Shown: positions 18,019 through 26,493 of the stretch, one piece after another | Layout of the letters: each line of letters opens with the position of its first letter | Position numbering within the stretch: the first letter of the stretch is position 1 | Assembly (NCBI GenBank): GCA_944320815.1 | Contig: CALUIZ010000010.1 | Location: 1 to 64,000, forward strand | Direction: 5' to 3' | DNA length: 64,000 nucleotides | Origin: an uncultured Phocaeicola sp. | GTDB lineage: Bacteria > Bacteroidota > Bacteroidia > Bacteroidales > Bacteroidaceae | The notes under the pieces: generated by a model | Databases searched by the model: none | Told to the model about the DNA's origin: nothing | Seen by the model: the letters and a program-made list of their open reading frames with translations, nothing else | Position numbers and translations under genes: made by a program

Positions 18019-19125
18019 TTATAGGATGTTCCGCATGGTGTCCATTTTGTGCTGAGTCTCTTCCCATTCCGGTTCAGCCTCGGAAGTGGGGAGAATCCCT
18101 CCGCCGGCATACAGGAGAGCTTTGTCCTCTCTGGTTTGCATGCAGCGCAGATTGACATAGAGCGTGGTTTCCCCTTTTGGGGAAAGCCATCCGATGATTC
18201 CCGAGTAGTAGCTTCGGTCATATCCTTCCGAGTTTAGGATAAAGCGGTACGCTTCTTCTTTTGGAAGACCGCATACGGCAGGAGTGGGATGCAGTTCCTG
18301 AAGGATGTCTCCCAGATGGAGCGTGTCTTTCAGCGTGAAGTGAAAATCCGTTTTCAGATGGACCAACTGTCCCGCGCGTGCCGTATAAGGCCCTTTTTCT
18401 TTCAGCTTGGAGCCGAACTTCTTGACAGTCTTGCGGATGTATTCGCTTACGAATTCCTGCTCTTCCTTGTTCTTTCTGTCCCATTCGGTAGGCATGTTTT
18501 CTCCGTCCATCTGCATGGTTCCGGCCAAGGCTACGGTGTGCCATTCCGTTCCGCTTCCGCTGAGGATGATTTCGGGTGTACTGCCTGTCCATGTACCGCT
18601 GACGGGGGTATGGCAGAGTGAAATCATCATTCTCGGATAACTGTTGCAGGCTTTGACGAATGCATTCAGCGGGGAGAATCCGGGTGTGAGGGAATGCGGG
18701 CTCTGGCGTGAAAGCACAAGTTTCCGGAACTCGCCTTTTTTCAGTGGGGTGATGAAGAGGTCGAATGTTTCGGTGTACTTCTGCTTCTCGTCTGCGGCTT
18801 CAAGAACGTTGGGCAAGGCGGGGACGGAACTTGTCTGCAGTCCTGTCTCGTCTTTCATTACACCGGATATTTCATCCCACCCGTGTGCCGTCTTGTCCGG
18901 ACGGATAATCACTATCGGGTGCGGTCCGGATGTCTGGAACGGTGCCATGATGAATCCTTCCTTTCCGTTCAGACCGGCCAATGTCTCCACGATTTCCGGA
19001 TTTCCTTCCTTTTGCAGAATCAGGATTGGCTCGTCCGTCCAGGGAAGCCGGTAGAGTGCAAAGCTCCTGTTGCTCCGTGTCAGATTGTCTATCAGTTGAT
19101 GGACAGTTGTTTCTGGTATATTCAT
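18019..19125 (-). CDS. menF: Isochorismate synthase MenF
   Basis: A 368-aa chorismate-binding enzyme that converts chorismate to isochorismate, committing it to menaquinone. The C-terminal MST-family core includes [48 protein letters not shown], the YSGIIGW region and LRCMQ. The N-terminal 100 residues are divergent, as usual. Its start overlaps the stop of the thioesterase gene by 4 bases (19122-19125). Confidence 0.94.
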   Translation of the reverse strand: MNIPETTVHQLIDNLTRSNRSFALYRLPWTDEPILILQKEGNPEIVETLAGLNGKEGFIMAPFQTSGPHPIVIIRPDKTAHGWDEISGVMKDETGLQTSSVPALPNVLEAADEKQKYTETFDLFITPLKKGEFRKLVLSRQSPHSLTPGFSPLNAFVKACNSYPRMMISLCHTPVSGTWTGSTPEIILSGSGTEWHTVALAGTMQMDGENMPTEWDRKNKEEQEFVSEYIRKTVKKFGSKLKEKGPYTARAGQLVHLKTDFHFTLKDTLHLGDILQELHPTPAVCGLPKEEAYRFILNSEGYDRSYYSGIIGWLSPKGETTLYVNLRCMQTREDKALLYAGGGILPTSEAEPEWEETQHKMDTMRNIL

Positions 19126-19547
19126 AAATGCTTTTTTACGATTTGGTTAGTTATGCGTGCTGTTGATACCAGCTTCCCTTCCGGGCTGGTGATGTCGATG
19201 TTCCAGATGTGGGTGGTCCTTCCTCTGTGGATAAGTGTTCCGGTGGCTTCCACCCAGCTTCCGCATGGTACCATGCTGACGTGGTTGGCACTGACTTGTA
19301 TGCCGCATGACATCTGGCTTTCGGCGCATAGAGGAATGGAACCGTGTCCGGCCACGATTTCTGCCAGAGCCAGCGAAGCTCCTCCGTTCAGGATGCCGAA
19401 AGGCTGGCAAGTCCGTTCGTCTACCGGCATGACAGCCTTTACATAGCCTTCTTTCATTTCTGTGAAGCGTATGCCCAGATGCTCTCCCATAGAATGAGAC
19501 AGGTCGGGCAGCCCGGTGTGGTCTGTATCGTTTGTTTGCATATTCAT
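19122..19547 (-). CDS. menI: Hot-dog thioesterase, probable DHNA-CoA thioesterase (MenI)
   Basis: A PaaI-type hot-dog protein, about 141 aa from ATG 19547 (MNMQT); ATG 19541 is also possible. The longer frame to 19568 is rejected because the -7 element at 19566-19573 overlaps it. The active-site stretch is PFGILNGGASLALAE, with the catalytic Glu on the following helix, and the SANHVSMVP strand is typical. It is the first gene of the men operon and overlaps menF by 4 bases. It most likely releases CoA from DHNA-CoA. Function rests on family plus context. Confidence 0.85.
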   Translation of the reverse strand: MNMQTNDTDHTGLPDLSHSMGEHLGIRFTEMKEGYVKAVMPVDERTCQPFGILNGGASLALAEIVAGHGSIPLCAESQMSCGIQVSANHVSMVPCGSWVEATGTLIHRGRTTHIWNIDITSPEGKLVSTARITNQIVKKHL

Positions 19548-19565
19548 ACGGATGATATTAATTTG

Positions 19566-19573
19566 CAAAAATA
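19566..19573 (-). promoter_or_regulatory. -7 element of the men operon promoter
   Basis: The minus strand reads TATTTTTG, an exact TAnnTTTG. No TTTG was found at the usual distance upstream. The predicted transcription start near 19559 excludes the upstream ATG at 19568. Confidence 0.6.
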
Positions 19574-19708
19574 CATAATTCCCGGGAAACGTGAGGCCGG
19601 TATGCGGGAAATTACGGAATGTTAATTGTTGGAAGCGGAAAAGCCGGAGAAAGTTATGTGGAGATGAAGGAGAGTGTTCGGGGGAGGAGTGAGTGCGGGG
19701 AAATAAAA

Positions 19709-19750
19709 AAGCAATCCTCCTGTAGAATATGTTCGGAAAGAGGATTGCTT
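19709..19750 (-). terminator. Intrinsic terminator after the winged-helix gene
   Basis: AAGCAATCCTC (19709-19719) is the reverse complement of GAGGATTGCTT (19740-19750). On the minus strand the hairpin is followed by TTTTTTATTT. It lies 23 bases after the stop of the gene at 19774-20001. Confidence 0.85.
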
Positions 19751-19773
19751 CTCAAATGTTTGTCTTCATGTGC

Positions 19774-20001
19774 TTACCCGATATAATAGTTCAACTCAAT
19801 ATACAGCACATGCTTTCTTCCGACGGTCGTGTCGTCAATGTTGAGTTTTCCTTCCCGGGCGAGCCAACCGATTGCTGCATTGATTTGCCTGTCCGGAAGT
19901 CCGGTCGCTTTCTTGACTTCATTGTAATCCCATTTCCGGTGTTCACCTTGAAGCAGCCTCCAGATGATACCTGCGCTTTCTCCGATACTTTGTACATCCA
20001 T
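19774..20001 (-). CDS. Small winged helix-turn-helix protein (DUF2582-like)
   Basis: A 75-aa protein matching the Bacteroidetes winged-HTH family DUF2582. The helices are SIGESAGIIWRLL, YNEVKKATGLPD and RQINAAIGWLAREGKL, and a beta wing follows (NIDDTTVGRKHVLYIEL). It is a presumed DNA-binding protein with no sensor domain. It is monocistronic, followed by its own terminator. The target is unknown. A frame offset by one base on the same strand is a shadow and lacks family features. Confidence 0.8.
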   Translation of the reverse strand: MDVQSIGESAGIIWRLLQGEHRKWDYNEVKKATGLPDRQINAAIGWLAREGKLNIDDTTVGRKHVLYIELNYYIG

Positions 20002-20057
20002 AAGCTATAAATTTAGTAAATTGAAATGTTTTGATAAGATTCAAGGTCACTAAGGAG

Positions 20058-20131
20058 TGGAGCATACCGGACTCGAACCGGTCACCTCGACACTGCCAGT
20101 GTCGCGCTCTAGCCAGATGAGCTAATGCCCC
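20058..20131 (-). tRNA. tRNA-Ala (GGC)
   Basis: Read on the minus strand, the acceptor GGGGCAT (20131-20125) pairs with ATGCTCC (20065-20059), including one G-T pair. The discriminator A73 is at 20058. The anticodon stem CGACA/TGTCG encloses GGC (plus-strand GCC at 20095-20097). The T arm is ACCGG-TTCGAGT-CCGGT. CCA is not encoded. Confidence 0.95.
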
Positions 20132-20142
20132 GAACGTTTGTG

Positions 20143-20174
20143 CAAATGTAAGATTAAATTTTTATATTTTCAAT
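20143..20174 (-). promoter_or_regulatory. Promoter of tRNA-Ala
   Basis: On the minus strand, ATTG (20174-20171), 20 bases and then TACATTTG (20150-20143) are seen. The -7 element is exact and the -33 element has one mismatch. It is placed about 12 bases before the tRNA 5' end. Confidence 0.6.
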
Positions 20175-20236
20175 TTTTCGGCCTCTTAAATCAATTCCAA
20201 TCGTTATTTTTGTCGTGAAAATCATATGCGGATACA

Positions 20237-20302
20237 AAATGACCGCTTGTTCCGTTTGAAGTACAAGGTTGTTTTGACCGGAATACCCTGGTGTTTTTTG
20301 GG
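20237..20302 (+). repeat. 22-nt phased degenerate repeat array (c)
   Basis: Three contiguous 22-nt units have cores TGTTCC at 20248, TGTTTT at 20270 and TGTTTT at 20292. The last unit begins GAATACCCTGGTGTTTT. It lies between tRNA-Ala and the acetyltransferase gene. Confidence 0.75.
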
Positions 20303-20332
20303 AGCAGGAAAGAAGTTTTAAAATAGAAATTT

Positions 20333-20827
20333 ATGAAGTTGAATGTTCGAAAAGCCGTCATGGACGATTTGGACCGTCTGATGGAAATCTTCGCCGCGGC
20401 CAAGCGTTTTATGGCTGACACCGGCAATCCGGGGCAGTGGGTGGCCGGTTACCCTCAGCGTGAACTGATGGCCGGTGAGATAGCGTCTTCCTGGTGTTAT
20501 GTGTGTGAAACGGAAGAGGGGAGAGTGGTGGCTACCTTCTGTCTCATTCCGGGACCCGACCTCACTTATTCCTATATTGAAGACGGAGCCTGGCCTGATG
20601 ACCGGCCTTATTATGTGATTCATCGTCTGGCTTCTGACGGCACTTGTAGGGGTGTCGGTTCTTTCTGCCTCGACTGGTGCTTTTCCCGCTGTCCTTGTCT
20701 TCGCGTAGATACGCATGCCGACAACAAAGTGATGCAGGGACTGCTGGCCAGAAACGGTTTTGTGCGTTGTGGAATCATTTATCTTAAAAATGGTTCGCCG
20801 CGCATAGCTTATCAGAAGGGAGGGTAA
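20333..20827 (+). CDS. GNAT-family N-acetyltransferase
   Basis: A 164-aa single-domain protein with the GNAT pattern: an N-terminal strand/helix (VRKAVMDDLDRLMEIF), a central strand (VVATFCLIPGPD), the acetyl-CoA segment (IHRLASDGTCRGVGSFCLDW) and the C-terminal VDTHADNKVMQGLLARNGFVRCGII. The CoA loop has RGVGS in place of the canonical RGxGxG. The substrate is unknown. It has no tight operon partner. Confidence 0.85.
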   Translation: MKLNVRKAVMDDLDRLMEIFAAAKRFMADTGNPGQWVAGYPQRELMAGEIASSWCYVCETEEGRVVATFCLIPGPDLTYSYIEDGAWPDDRPYYVIHRLASDGTCRGVGSFCLDWCFSRCPCLRVDTHADNKVMQGLLARNGFVRCGIIYLKNGSPRIAYQKGG

Positions 20828-21035
20828 GCCCTTCATAACGTGTTTCGTAAAGGCAATTGTTCTTGTTTGCATAAGTTTCCGGTACCGAGGGTGCTGCCGC
20901 TGCGGTCCGGATTCGCAGGAATACGGAGAAAGCCGGGATTGTATTGTTTGGAAGAGGTGAATACGTTTCATAGGAGGAGTGGCCGTTTATATGGACCGTG
21001 CCGAAACCTCGAATGTCAATATGTTTGTTTGAAGA

Positions 21036-21274
21036 ATGGAAAAGATAAAATGTATTTGTGTGGTGAGAGAGCTTTTCAAGGCTTTCTCGGAACTTGAAGC
21101 CTGTTTGGTGGAGGCACATGGCATGTCGCCGAATGAGGCTGTGGTGCTGTGCGGCATCGGAAACAAGATTGTGCCTGCAGGCACTGTTGTGGAGCGGACG
21201 AGAGTGAAATTCCTGAACAGTCGCTTCCGCTATTCAAGAATTATGTGGTGTCGGAATACCATCCGACGTTTTAG
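21036..21274 (+). pseudogene. Short broken gene, MarR-like N-terminus with apparent frameshift
   Basis: The frame from ATG 21036 reads as a conserved-looking helical N-terminus (CICVVRELFKAFSELEACL...GMSPNEAVVLCGIG) to about VVERT at 21203. It then turns into basic, low-complexity sequence. Shifting one base at about 21198-21206 gives ESEIPEQSLPLFKNYVVSEY and stops at 21272-21274, 12 bases before queH. The N-terminus resembles small MarR-type regulators of Bacteroides, but the wing is missing. It is either a frameshifted gene or a remnant. A perfect TATGTTTG -7 lies at 21020-21027, very close to the ATG. Confidence 0.4.
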
Positions 21275-21286
21275 CTGGTATTGGGT

Positions 21287-21871
21287 ATGAAGAGAAAGAA
21301 AGAATGGATTGTACCTGAAGGGGCGGACGAAGTGTTGCTCCACACCTGTTGTGCACCTTGTTCTTCGGCCATTGTCGAGTGGATGATGTCTCATGGTGTG
21401 CGTCCTACCATTTATTATTGTAATCCGAACATTTATCCGGAAAAGGAATATCTGATACGGAAGGACGAGTGCACGCGTTATGCTCATTCGCTGGGATTGG
21501 ATATAGTGGATGCCGATTACGACCATGAAGCCTGGCGTTGCCGGATGGTCGGACTGGAAAGGGAACCGGAGCGTGGCGGACGTTGTCTGCAGTGTTTCAG
21601 AATGCGTCTGCTTGATACGGCGCGTTATGCCCATGAGCATGGATTCCGTGTGATTACTACCACGCTCGCTTCTTCCCGATGGAAAAGTCTTGACCAGATC
21701 AATGAGGCCGGACGCTTTGCCGTTTCTTCCTATCCGGATGTGGTCTGGTGGGATCAGAACTGGCGGAAAGGGGGACTGAGCGAACGTCGGGCGGCTATCA
21801 TCCAGGAGTATAATTTCTATAACCAGCAATATTGCGGCTGTGAGTTCAGTATGCGGAAGACGGATGAGTGA
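21287..21871 (+). CDS. queH: Epoxyqueuosine reductase QueH
   Basis: A 194-aa protein from ATG 21287 (MKRKKEW). It belongs to the QueH (formerly DUF208) family, which performs the last step of queuosine tRNA modification without cobalamin, unlike QueG. Conserved cysteines are LHTCCAPCSS near the N-terminus, GGRCLQCFRMR in the middle and YCGCEF at the C-terminus. These would hold an Fe-S cluster and the redox pair. The motifs NPNIYPEKEY and TTTLASSRWK are typical. It ends 8 bases from the convergent next gene. Confidence 0.92.
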   Translation: MKRKKEWIVPEGADEVLLHTCCAPCSSAIVEWMMSHGVRPTIYYCNPNIYPEKEYLIRKDECTRYAHSLGLDIVDADYDHEAWRCRMVGLEREPERGGRCLQCFRMRLLDTARYAHEHGFRVITTTLASSRWKSLDQINEAGRFAVSSYPDVVWWDQNWRKGGLSERRAAIIQEYNFYNQQYCGCEFSMRKTDE

Positions 21872-21879
21872 TTTCTCCG

Positions 21880-22596
21880 CTATTCCGCATGTGCCGTATG
21901 GCGGGCCGCAGGCTGTTCTTTTCCGGTGCCTGTCTGGGCGGCCGTTGCCGTGTCCGATTTCAGCGGAACGGTGTTTTCTTTGTATGCGGCGAAACCTTTC
22001 ACTTTGACGCGTTCCTTTTTCTCCTCCTCACCGATTTCTTCTGTGCCGATCTGATTCATGTTGTCCTTTATGAAGTTGTGGATGTCGAAGAAAAAGTCGA
22101 GCAGCATCTTCATGTGTTCCTCCAGTTCGCCTTCGTTCGGTGAAAAATAGGTGTGGCAGTGGGAGTGGAGTCCGATGGTTTTTCCGTCCTCATCTGCCAT
22201 ATATACTGTGGTCACGATAGACTTTACGTTGGAGAGATTGATGATTTCCTTCAGAATCGGGAACGCTTCGTTGTCCGCATTGATGCATCCCCACCACGGG
22301 TTCCATATCATTATGAACCGGTTCTCTTCTTCTGCGGCGATATAGAAGTCCTCTCCCTGATACTTGAAGCAGATTTGCTGTTCCTCGTTCATTGCAGGCT
22401 GGCATCCTATTTTCTTCAGCGTGCTGATGACCAGTTCGTTTGTGCTCACATCGTCCAGCTCATTCTTTGTGAGGCGTTCAATGTGTTCCAGACGCCTGCG
22501 GCGGATGTTCAGAAACCGGAGTGCAAAAAGTATGACGGGCCATAAGGCCAGTGCCACAACGGCTATCAGAAGGGTGATTTCACTGATGTTTGTCAT
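21880..22596 (-). CDS. Conserved hypothetical membrane-anchored protein
   Basis: A 238-aa protein from ATG 22596 (MTNISEITLL); the open frame to 22677 adds a low-complexity leader. One N-terminal transmembrane helix (about 5-27) is followed by a basic stretch (NIRRRRLEHIERL) and a cytosolic alpha/beta domain with WNPWWGCINADNEAFPILKEIINLSN and HSHCHTYF. The C-terminus is charged and low-complexity. I do not recognise a characterised family. It runs convergent to queH with only 8 bases between the stops and no visible terminator. Confidence 0.75.
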   Translation of the reverse strand: MTNISEITLLIAVVALALWPVILFALRFLNIRRRRLEHIERLTKNELDDVSTNELVISTLKKIGCQPAMNEEQQICFKYQGEDFYIAAEEENRFIMIWNPWWGCINADNEAFPILKEIINLSNVKSIVTTVYMADEDGKTIGLHSHCHTYFSPNEGELEEHMKMLLDFFFDIHNFIKDNMNQIGTEEIGEEEKKERVKVKGFAAYKENTVPLKSDTATAAQTGTGKEQPAARHTAHAE

Positions 22597-22765
22597 GATG
22601 TCTGGTGTTTTGGTTGGTGAAACAAAAGGTTGTCTGTATTCTTCAGACCTTAAAGATAAGAAAAAAATCGGGAACATAACATCTCTTAGCCTTTTTTAAT
22701 TGGAAACCATGCAGCAAAAAGGGCTTTTGTTTGTTTATTTGTTGAAAACTAAAAACTAGAAAGCA

Positions 22766-23317
22766 ATGAAAAGAATGATGTTTATGATGCTTGCCCTGCT
22801 GGCTCTGGCGGGCAATATATGCGCTCAGGAAACGAGAGAGCTGACAAAGGAAGAGAGGAAGGCTTTGCAGGAAAGGCTGGACAGCCTGCAGTATGAAGAG
22901 GCGGTGAAGGCAGTCAACGCGAAAGAGTTTACGCTGGAGGCCGACCAGGTGGTGTTCAAGTACGGGCAGACGGCCTATGTGTCTTCCAATACGAACTTTG
23001 TGTCGGTGACGGGTGAAGATGCCGTGGTGCAGGTGGCTTTCAACATCCCGGTTTCCGGTCCTAACGGACTGGGAGGCGTGACGGTCGACGGAACAGTTTC
23101 CAGCTATGAGCCTAAGATCGACAAGAAAGGCAACCTGTCGTTGTCGCTGAACGTGATGGGAACGGGAATTTCGGCACGGATTGATATTTATATGCCGAAA
23201 GGCACTAACCGGGCTTCCGTGACGATTTCACCCAATTTCAACTCGAACCGTCTGACGCTTAACGGAGTGATTCTTCCGGCGGAACGGAGCAGTGTGTTCA
23301 AGGGGCGTTCTATCTGA
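22766..23317 (+). CDS. DUF4251 periplasmic protein
   Basis: A 183-aa protein with a signal peptide (MKRMMF...NICAQ, about 1-20) and the DUF4251 fold. A helical start (LTKEERKALQERLDSLQYEEAVKAV) precedes EFTLEADQVVFKYGQ and a beta-rich core with NFVSVTGEDAVVQVAF and GLGGVTVDGTVSSYE. Members are exported proteins of unknown function, common in Bacteroides. It is the first of three envelope genes on the + strand (22766-24750). Confidence 0.85.
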   Translation: MKRMMFMMLALLALAGNICAQETRELTKEERKALQERLDSLQYEEAVKAVNAKEFTLEADQVVFKYGQTAYVSSNTNFVSVTGEDAVVQVAFNIPVSGPNGLGGVTVDGTVSSYEPKIDKKGNLSLSLNVMGTGISARIDIYMPKGTNRASVTISPNFNSNRLTLNGVILPAERSSVFKGRSI

Positions 23318-23348
23318 TTGTGAAACATTGGTAGGTCGTGTTTCTTGT

Positions 23349-23430
23349 TCCGCGGTCTTTGTGCGGAAATATCCCGCTGTTTTCATCTGAACATCCCGTT
23401 GTTTTGATTGAAGTATCCTCATGTTTTGAG
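23349..23430 (+). repeat. 22-nt phased degenerate repeat array (d)
   Basis: Cores TGTTTT fall at 23378, 23400 and 23422, with ATCCC, ATCCC and ATCCT at 23371, 23393 and 23415. All are exactly 22 apart. A weaker fourth unit (TTCCGCGGTCTTT) precedes them. The array lies in the 171-base gap between the DUF4251 and DUF4136 genes. Confidence 0.75.
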
Positions 23431-23488
23431 AATGGGAAGATGCGGAAGAAGGACATGGCATTTGTAGAATAAAAAAGGAGAATTTGAA

Positions 23489-24106
23489 ATGAAAAAGTTA
23501 TTGTTATTGGCATGCGTGGCATTGGTGATGTCGGCATGTGAAAAAGATCCCGATATGGGAGAACTGGACGCGAATCTGGCCGTTTATACGGACTATGACA
23601 CAGGGGCGGACTTCGGTGCTTACCGGACTTATTTCTTGCCGGACAGCATTCTGGAACCGGGCAGTCATCATGCCTATTATTGGAAAGATGAGAACGCGCT
23701 GGCGATTATCGGAAAAGTTGAGGCCCAGATGAACAGCCGGGGATATACACGCATCACCGATCCGGAAAAGAAAGATGAGGCGAGTGTCGGCGTGCAGTTG
23801 TCGTATATAGCCCAGACCACTCATGTGGTTACCGGCGGCTATTTCGGCGGATGGTGGAACTATGGTTTCTGGGGTCCGTGGAGCGGATGGTATTATCCGT
23901 ATCCGGTGAGCTATTCGTATGACACGAACACGCTGGTGATGGAAATGGTCGACCTGACGGCTTCGGATGCTTCGGACAACAGACTGCCGGTGGTGTGGTA
24001 TGCCAACGCTTCGGGCTTCGACTTTGGCGGACAATATAATCTGCGGTTGCTTGAGGATGCGGTAGACCAGGCTTTTGAACAGTCACCTTATATTAAAGCT
24101 AATTAA
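23489..24106 (+). CDS. DUF4136 lipoprotein
   Basis: A 205-aa protein with a lipoprotein signal and a lipobox ending VMSACEK (Cys17). The acidic residues after the cysteine (EKDPDMGELD) resemble the Bacteroidetes surface-export signal pattern. The DUF4136 body starts at YTDYDTGADFGAYRTYFLP and contains a Gly/Trp/Tyr-rich stretch (GGYFGGWWNYGFWGPW). Function is unknown. It is followed after 20 bases by the barrel gene and probably belongs to the same transcript. Confidence 0.88.
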   Translation: MKKLLLLACVALVMSACEKDPDMGELDANLAVYTDYDTGADFGAYRTYFLPDSILEPGSHHAYYWKDENALAIIGKVEAQMNSRGYTRITDPEKKDEASVGVQLSYIAQTTHVVTGGYFGGWWNYGFWGPWSGWYYPYPVSYSYDTNTLVMEMVDLTASDASDNRLPVVWYANASGFDFGGQYNLRLLEDAVDQAFEQSPYIKAN

Positions 24107-24126
24107 ACGATAGGAGGAAGGTTATT

Positions 24127-24750
24127 ATGAAAAAGATATTCAAAAAAGCGGTTTTCGCTTGTATGCTGCTGTTGGGAGTTTCCGCACAGGGTTTTGCGCA
24201 ATGGGATGCCAGCAAGGTTGATCTGAAGATTGACTGGCAGATGAACGCTCCTTTGTCGACTGATTTTGCAGACAAACTGAGCGGATGGGGTATGAACTAT
24301 GAACTGACTTATAGCATCACTCCCCGTTGGGATGTCGGGGTGTTCGCTTCGTTCCATACCAACCACAAGTATATAGGCCGTCAGACGTTGGAGATTTCGC
24401 CCACCGAGTCGCTGACCACCGACCAGCAGCGTTCTGCTTTTCAGGTGCCGTTCGGTGTGATGGGAGCTTTCAATCTGTCCACCAATAAACATTGCCAGCC
24501 TTATATCGGAGTGAAAGCCGGTGTGATGTTTGCGAGGAACACCACCTATTATGCTTCAAGAGGATTGTACGACAAGGCTTGGGGATTTTACGTGTCGCCC
24601 GAAATCGGTCTGAAGATTTATCCTACCGGAAAGCATTGGGGTATCCATGTGGCTGGCTACTACAGCTATGCGACCAACCAGACCCGGACATTGACGATGA
24701 ACATCGACGGCCAGAGTAATGTTGGATTCCGTCTGGGTGTGATATTCTGA
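24127..24750 (+). CDS. Small outer-membrane beta-barrel protein
   Basis: A 207-aa protein with a signal peptide (about 1-25, ending GFAQ). Alternating hydrophobic strands typical of an 8-strand OMP_b-brl domain follow: YELTYSITPRWDVGVFASF, PYIGVKAGVMFA, WGFYVSPEIGLKIYP and GIHVAGYYSYA. It ends in a terminal aromatic (GVIF), as in BAM substrates. It is the last gene of the DUF4251-DUF4136-barrel group and is followed by a strong terminator. Confidence 0.85.
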   Translation: MKKIFKKAVFACMLLLGVSAQGFAQWDASKVDLKIDWQMNAPLSTDFADKLSGWGMNYELTYSITPRWDVGVFASFHTNHKYIGRQTLEISPTESLTTDQQRSAFQVPFGVMGAFNLSTNKHCQPYIGVKAGVMFARNTTYYASRGLYDKAWGFYVSPEIGLKIYPTGKHWGIHVAGYYSYATNQTRTLTMNIDGQSNVGFRLGVIF

Positions 24751-24768
24751 CAGGCAGGAAGTGTGTGA

Positions 24769-24826
24769 GAAGAAGAAGGGGCTGCCTCAAAATGAAAGCT
24801 GGTTTTTATTTTGAGGCAGCTTCTTT
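24769..24826 (+). terminator. Intrinsic terminator after the envelope trio
   Basis: GCTGCCTCAAAA (24781-24792) is the exact reverse complement of 24809-24820. Outer AAGAAG/TTCTTT pairing extends the stem. It lies about 20 bases after the barrel gene stop. Confidence 0.85.
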
Positions 24827-24885
24827 GCCGTCTCGTGGTTCTTTCTTAAATTCGTGGTGTAAAATCATTGAAAAACGGAAATTGT

Positions 24886-25461
24886 ATGAAATCATTGAAT
24901 TATGCCCTTGTCAGCTCCTTGTGTGCGCTGGTGATAGGGGTCTTGCTTGTTGTATGGCCGGATATGGCTGTCAATTATCTGGTGATAACCGTCGGTGTGT
25001 TGTTCCTTATTCCCGGACTGGTGGGTGTGTTCTCTTATTTTTCTTCCGTGCAGAAGCGGCGTAGAGAGGGAGTGAGAGCCATATTTCCGGTCGTTGCTTT
25101 AGGAAGTGCATTGTTCGGTATATGGCTTGTTCTGATGCCTGCATTTTTTGTGACCATTTTTATGTATGTACTGGGTGTGCTGCTTCTGCTTGGAGGGTTG
25201 AGCCAGCTTTCGGAATTTGTGGCAGCCAGGAGCTATGTGCGTGTGCCGGCTGGGATGTATGTGTTTCCGGTGCTGGTGATGGCAGCCGGGCTGGTGGTGC
25301 TTTTCAATCCCTTTGAGGCGGCGATGCTCCCCTTTATGGTTCTGGGAGTTTCTTTCATCGTATATTCGCTGATTGACATCGTGCGGCTGGTCCGCTTCCG
25401 CAGGAAAACGGCTGTTCCCGATATTCAGGACGTTACGCCGATTGAAGAGACGAAAGAATGA
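24886..25461 (+). CDS. DUF308/HdeD-like integral membrane protein
   Basis: A 191-aa protein from ATG 24886 (MKSLNYAL); an in-frame TTG at 24868 is less likely. Six transmembrane helices are arranged as three pairs of the DUF308 repeat, with LVISS/GVLL-type segments at about 8-55, 68-115 and 120-165. The tail is charged and cytosolic (RFRRKTAVPDIQD). E. coli HdeD, in the same family, is linked to acid resistance, but no role is established for the Bacteroides homologues. Confidence 0.85.
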   Translation: MKSLNYALVSSLCALVIGVLLVVWPDMAVNYLVITVGVLFLIPGLVGVFSYFSSVQKRRREGVRAIFPVVALGSALFGIWLVLMPAFFVTIFMYVLGVLLLLGGLSQLSEFVAARSYVRVPAGMYVFPVLVMAAGLVVLFNPFEAAMLPFMVLGVSFIVYSLIDIVRLVRFRRKTAVPDIQDVTPIEETKE

Positions 25462-25468
25462 GCATGTC

Positions 25469-26326
25469 TCACACAGTCCCGGAATTGCGGTATTGTTTCG
25501 GAGACATGCCAGTGTATCGTTTGAAGTATTTTCCGAAGAAAGAGATGTCAGAGAAATTGAGCGAATAGGCTATTTCCTGTATTGTCATTTCAGTGGAGCG
25601 CAGTTTGGCCTGGGCATCACGGATGATGAATGATGAGATAAGGTCGGTCAGTGTCTTGTTCGTGACCTTTTTCACCGTGGTGCTCAGATGCTGTGGCGAC
25701 AGGTGCATCTTGTCGGCATAGAAGGCCACGTTGCGCTCCTTCTTGTAATATTGTATGATGTAGCGCACCAGCTCTTTCACGATTTCCTGATTACGGTTGT
25801 AGTGGTTGGTCTTTCCGGGCGTGTTGGCGGCGTTGGCGTTATAGGCCGTTATCAGCAACTGGGTATAGAGCAGACCGATTTGCATGTCATTGAGGAGTTC
25901 CTGTTTCAGGCGCGTTGTCCGGATGATGGCCATGAATGCCTCCTGGAATATTTTGCTGACCTCGGGAGTGAGTTTCAGCACCGGCTGGTCGAGTATGGAC
26001 GGAGTATATTCGATGGTCTGCGAAAACAGGTGCGAATTTTCTATGGTGCGCTGGGCGATGCCGACATACATGAAGCGGCAGTCGGATGTCTGGTTCAGAA
26101 TCTGGAAATACATTCCCGGCAGGATGATAGCCAGTGAACTGGCTTCCATTTCGTATTGGGTGAGGTGGATGGAAATCTTGCATGTGCCGCGAAGGCATAA
26201 CAGAAAGATGCTGCGCGGAGATATGGCGGCTTGCCGGAAAAGTTCCTTGAAGCTGCCTGTCATGTCAATGCCTGCAAGCAGATTTTGTGTTTTATAGTCG
26301 GTGGTCAGTTCTTTTACTTTTTTCAT
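25469..26326 (-). CDS. AraC-family transcriptional regulator
   Basis: A 285-aa protein from ATG 26326 (MKKVKEL). The longer frame to 26386 is excluded because a perfect promoter (26356-26387) lies inside it. The N-terminal cupin-like sensing region (about 20-150) is followed by two HTH motifs: VAFYADKMHLSPQHLSTTVKKVTNKT and IQEIAYSLNFSDISFFGKYFKRYTGMSPKQYR. It is divergent from the LysE-type exporter, a frequent regulator-exporter layout, so it may control that gene. The 379-base divergent gap holds the longest phased repeat array. Confidence 0.88.
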   Translation of the reverse strand: MKKVKELTTDYKTQNLLAGIDMTGSFKELFRQAAISPRSIFLLCLRGTCKISIHLTQYEMEASSLAIILPGMYFQILNQTSDCRFMYVGIAQRTIENSHLFSQTIEYTPSILDQPVLKLTPEVSKIFQEAFMAIIRTTRLKQELLNDMQIGLLYTQLLITAYNANAANTPGKTNHYNRNQEIVKELVRYIIQYYKKERNVAFYADKMHLSPQHLSTTVKKVTNKTLTDLISSFIIRDAQAKLRSTEMTIQEIAYSLNFSDISFFGKYFKRYTGMSPKQYRNSGTV

Positions 26327-26355
26327 CTGTTTCAGCTTGATTTTTTCTTGCACTC

Positions 26356-26387
26356 CAAATATAAGTCTATTTATTTTATCTGCCAAA
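26356..26387 (-). promoter_or_regulatory. Promoter of the AraC regulator gene
   Basis: On the minus strand, TTTG (26387-26384), 20 bases and then TATATTTG (26363-26356) match the Bacteroidetes consensus fully. It places the transcript start near 26349 and so decides the start codon at 26326. Confidence 0.8.
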
Positions 26388-26493
26388 TCCAGCTTGCGGT
26401 AAATGAGTCCGTACTTGCTGCAGCAAGTGTTTTTTGTGGGGCGGATGTATGACGGAATGCCGGGTTTGCGCGCCCGTTCCGGCCGCTGTTCAT

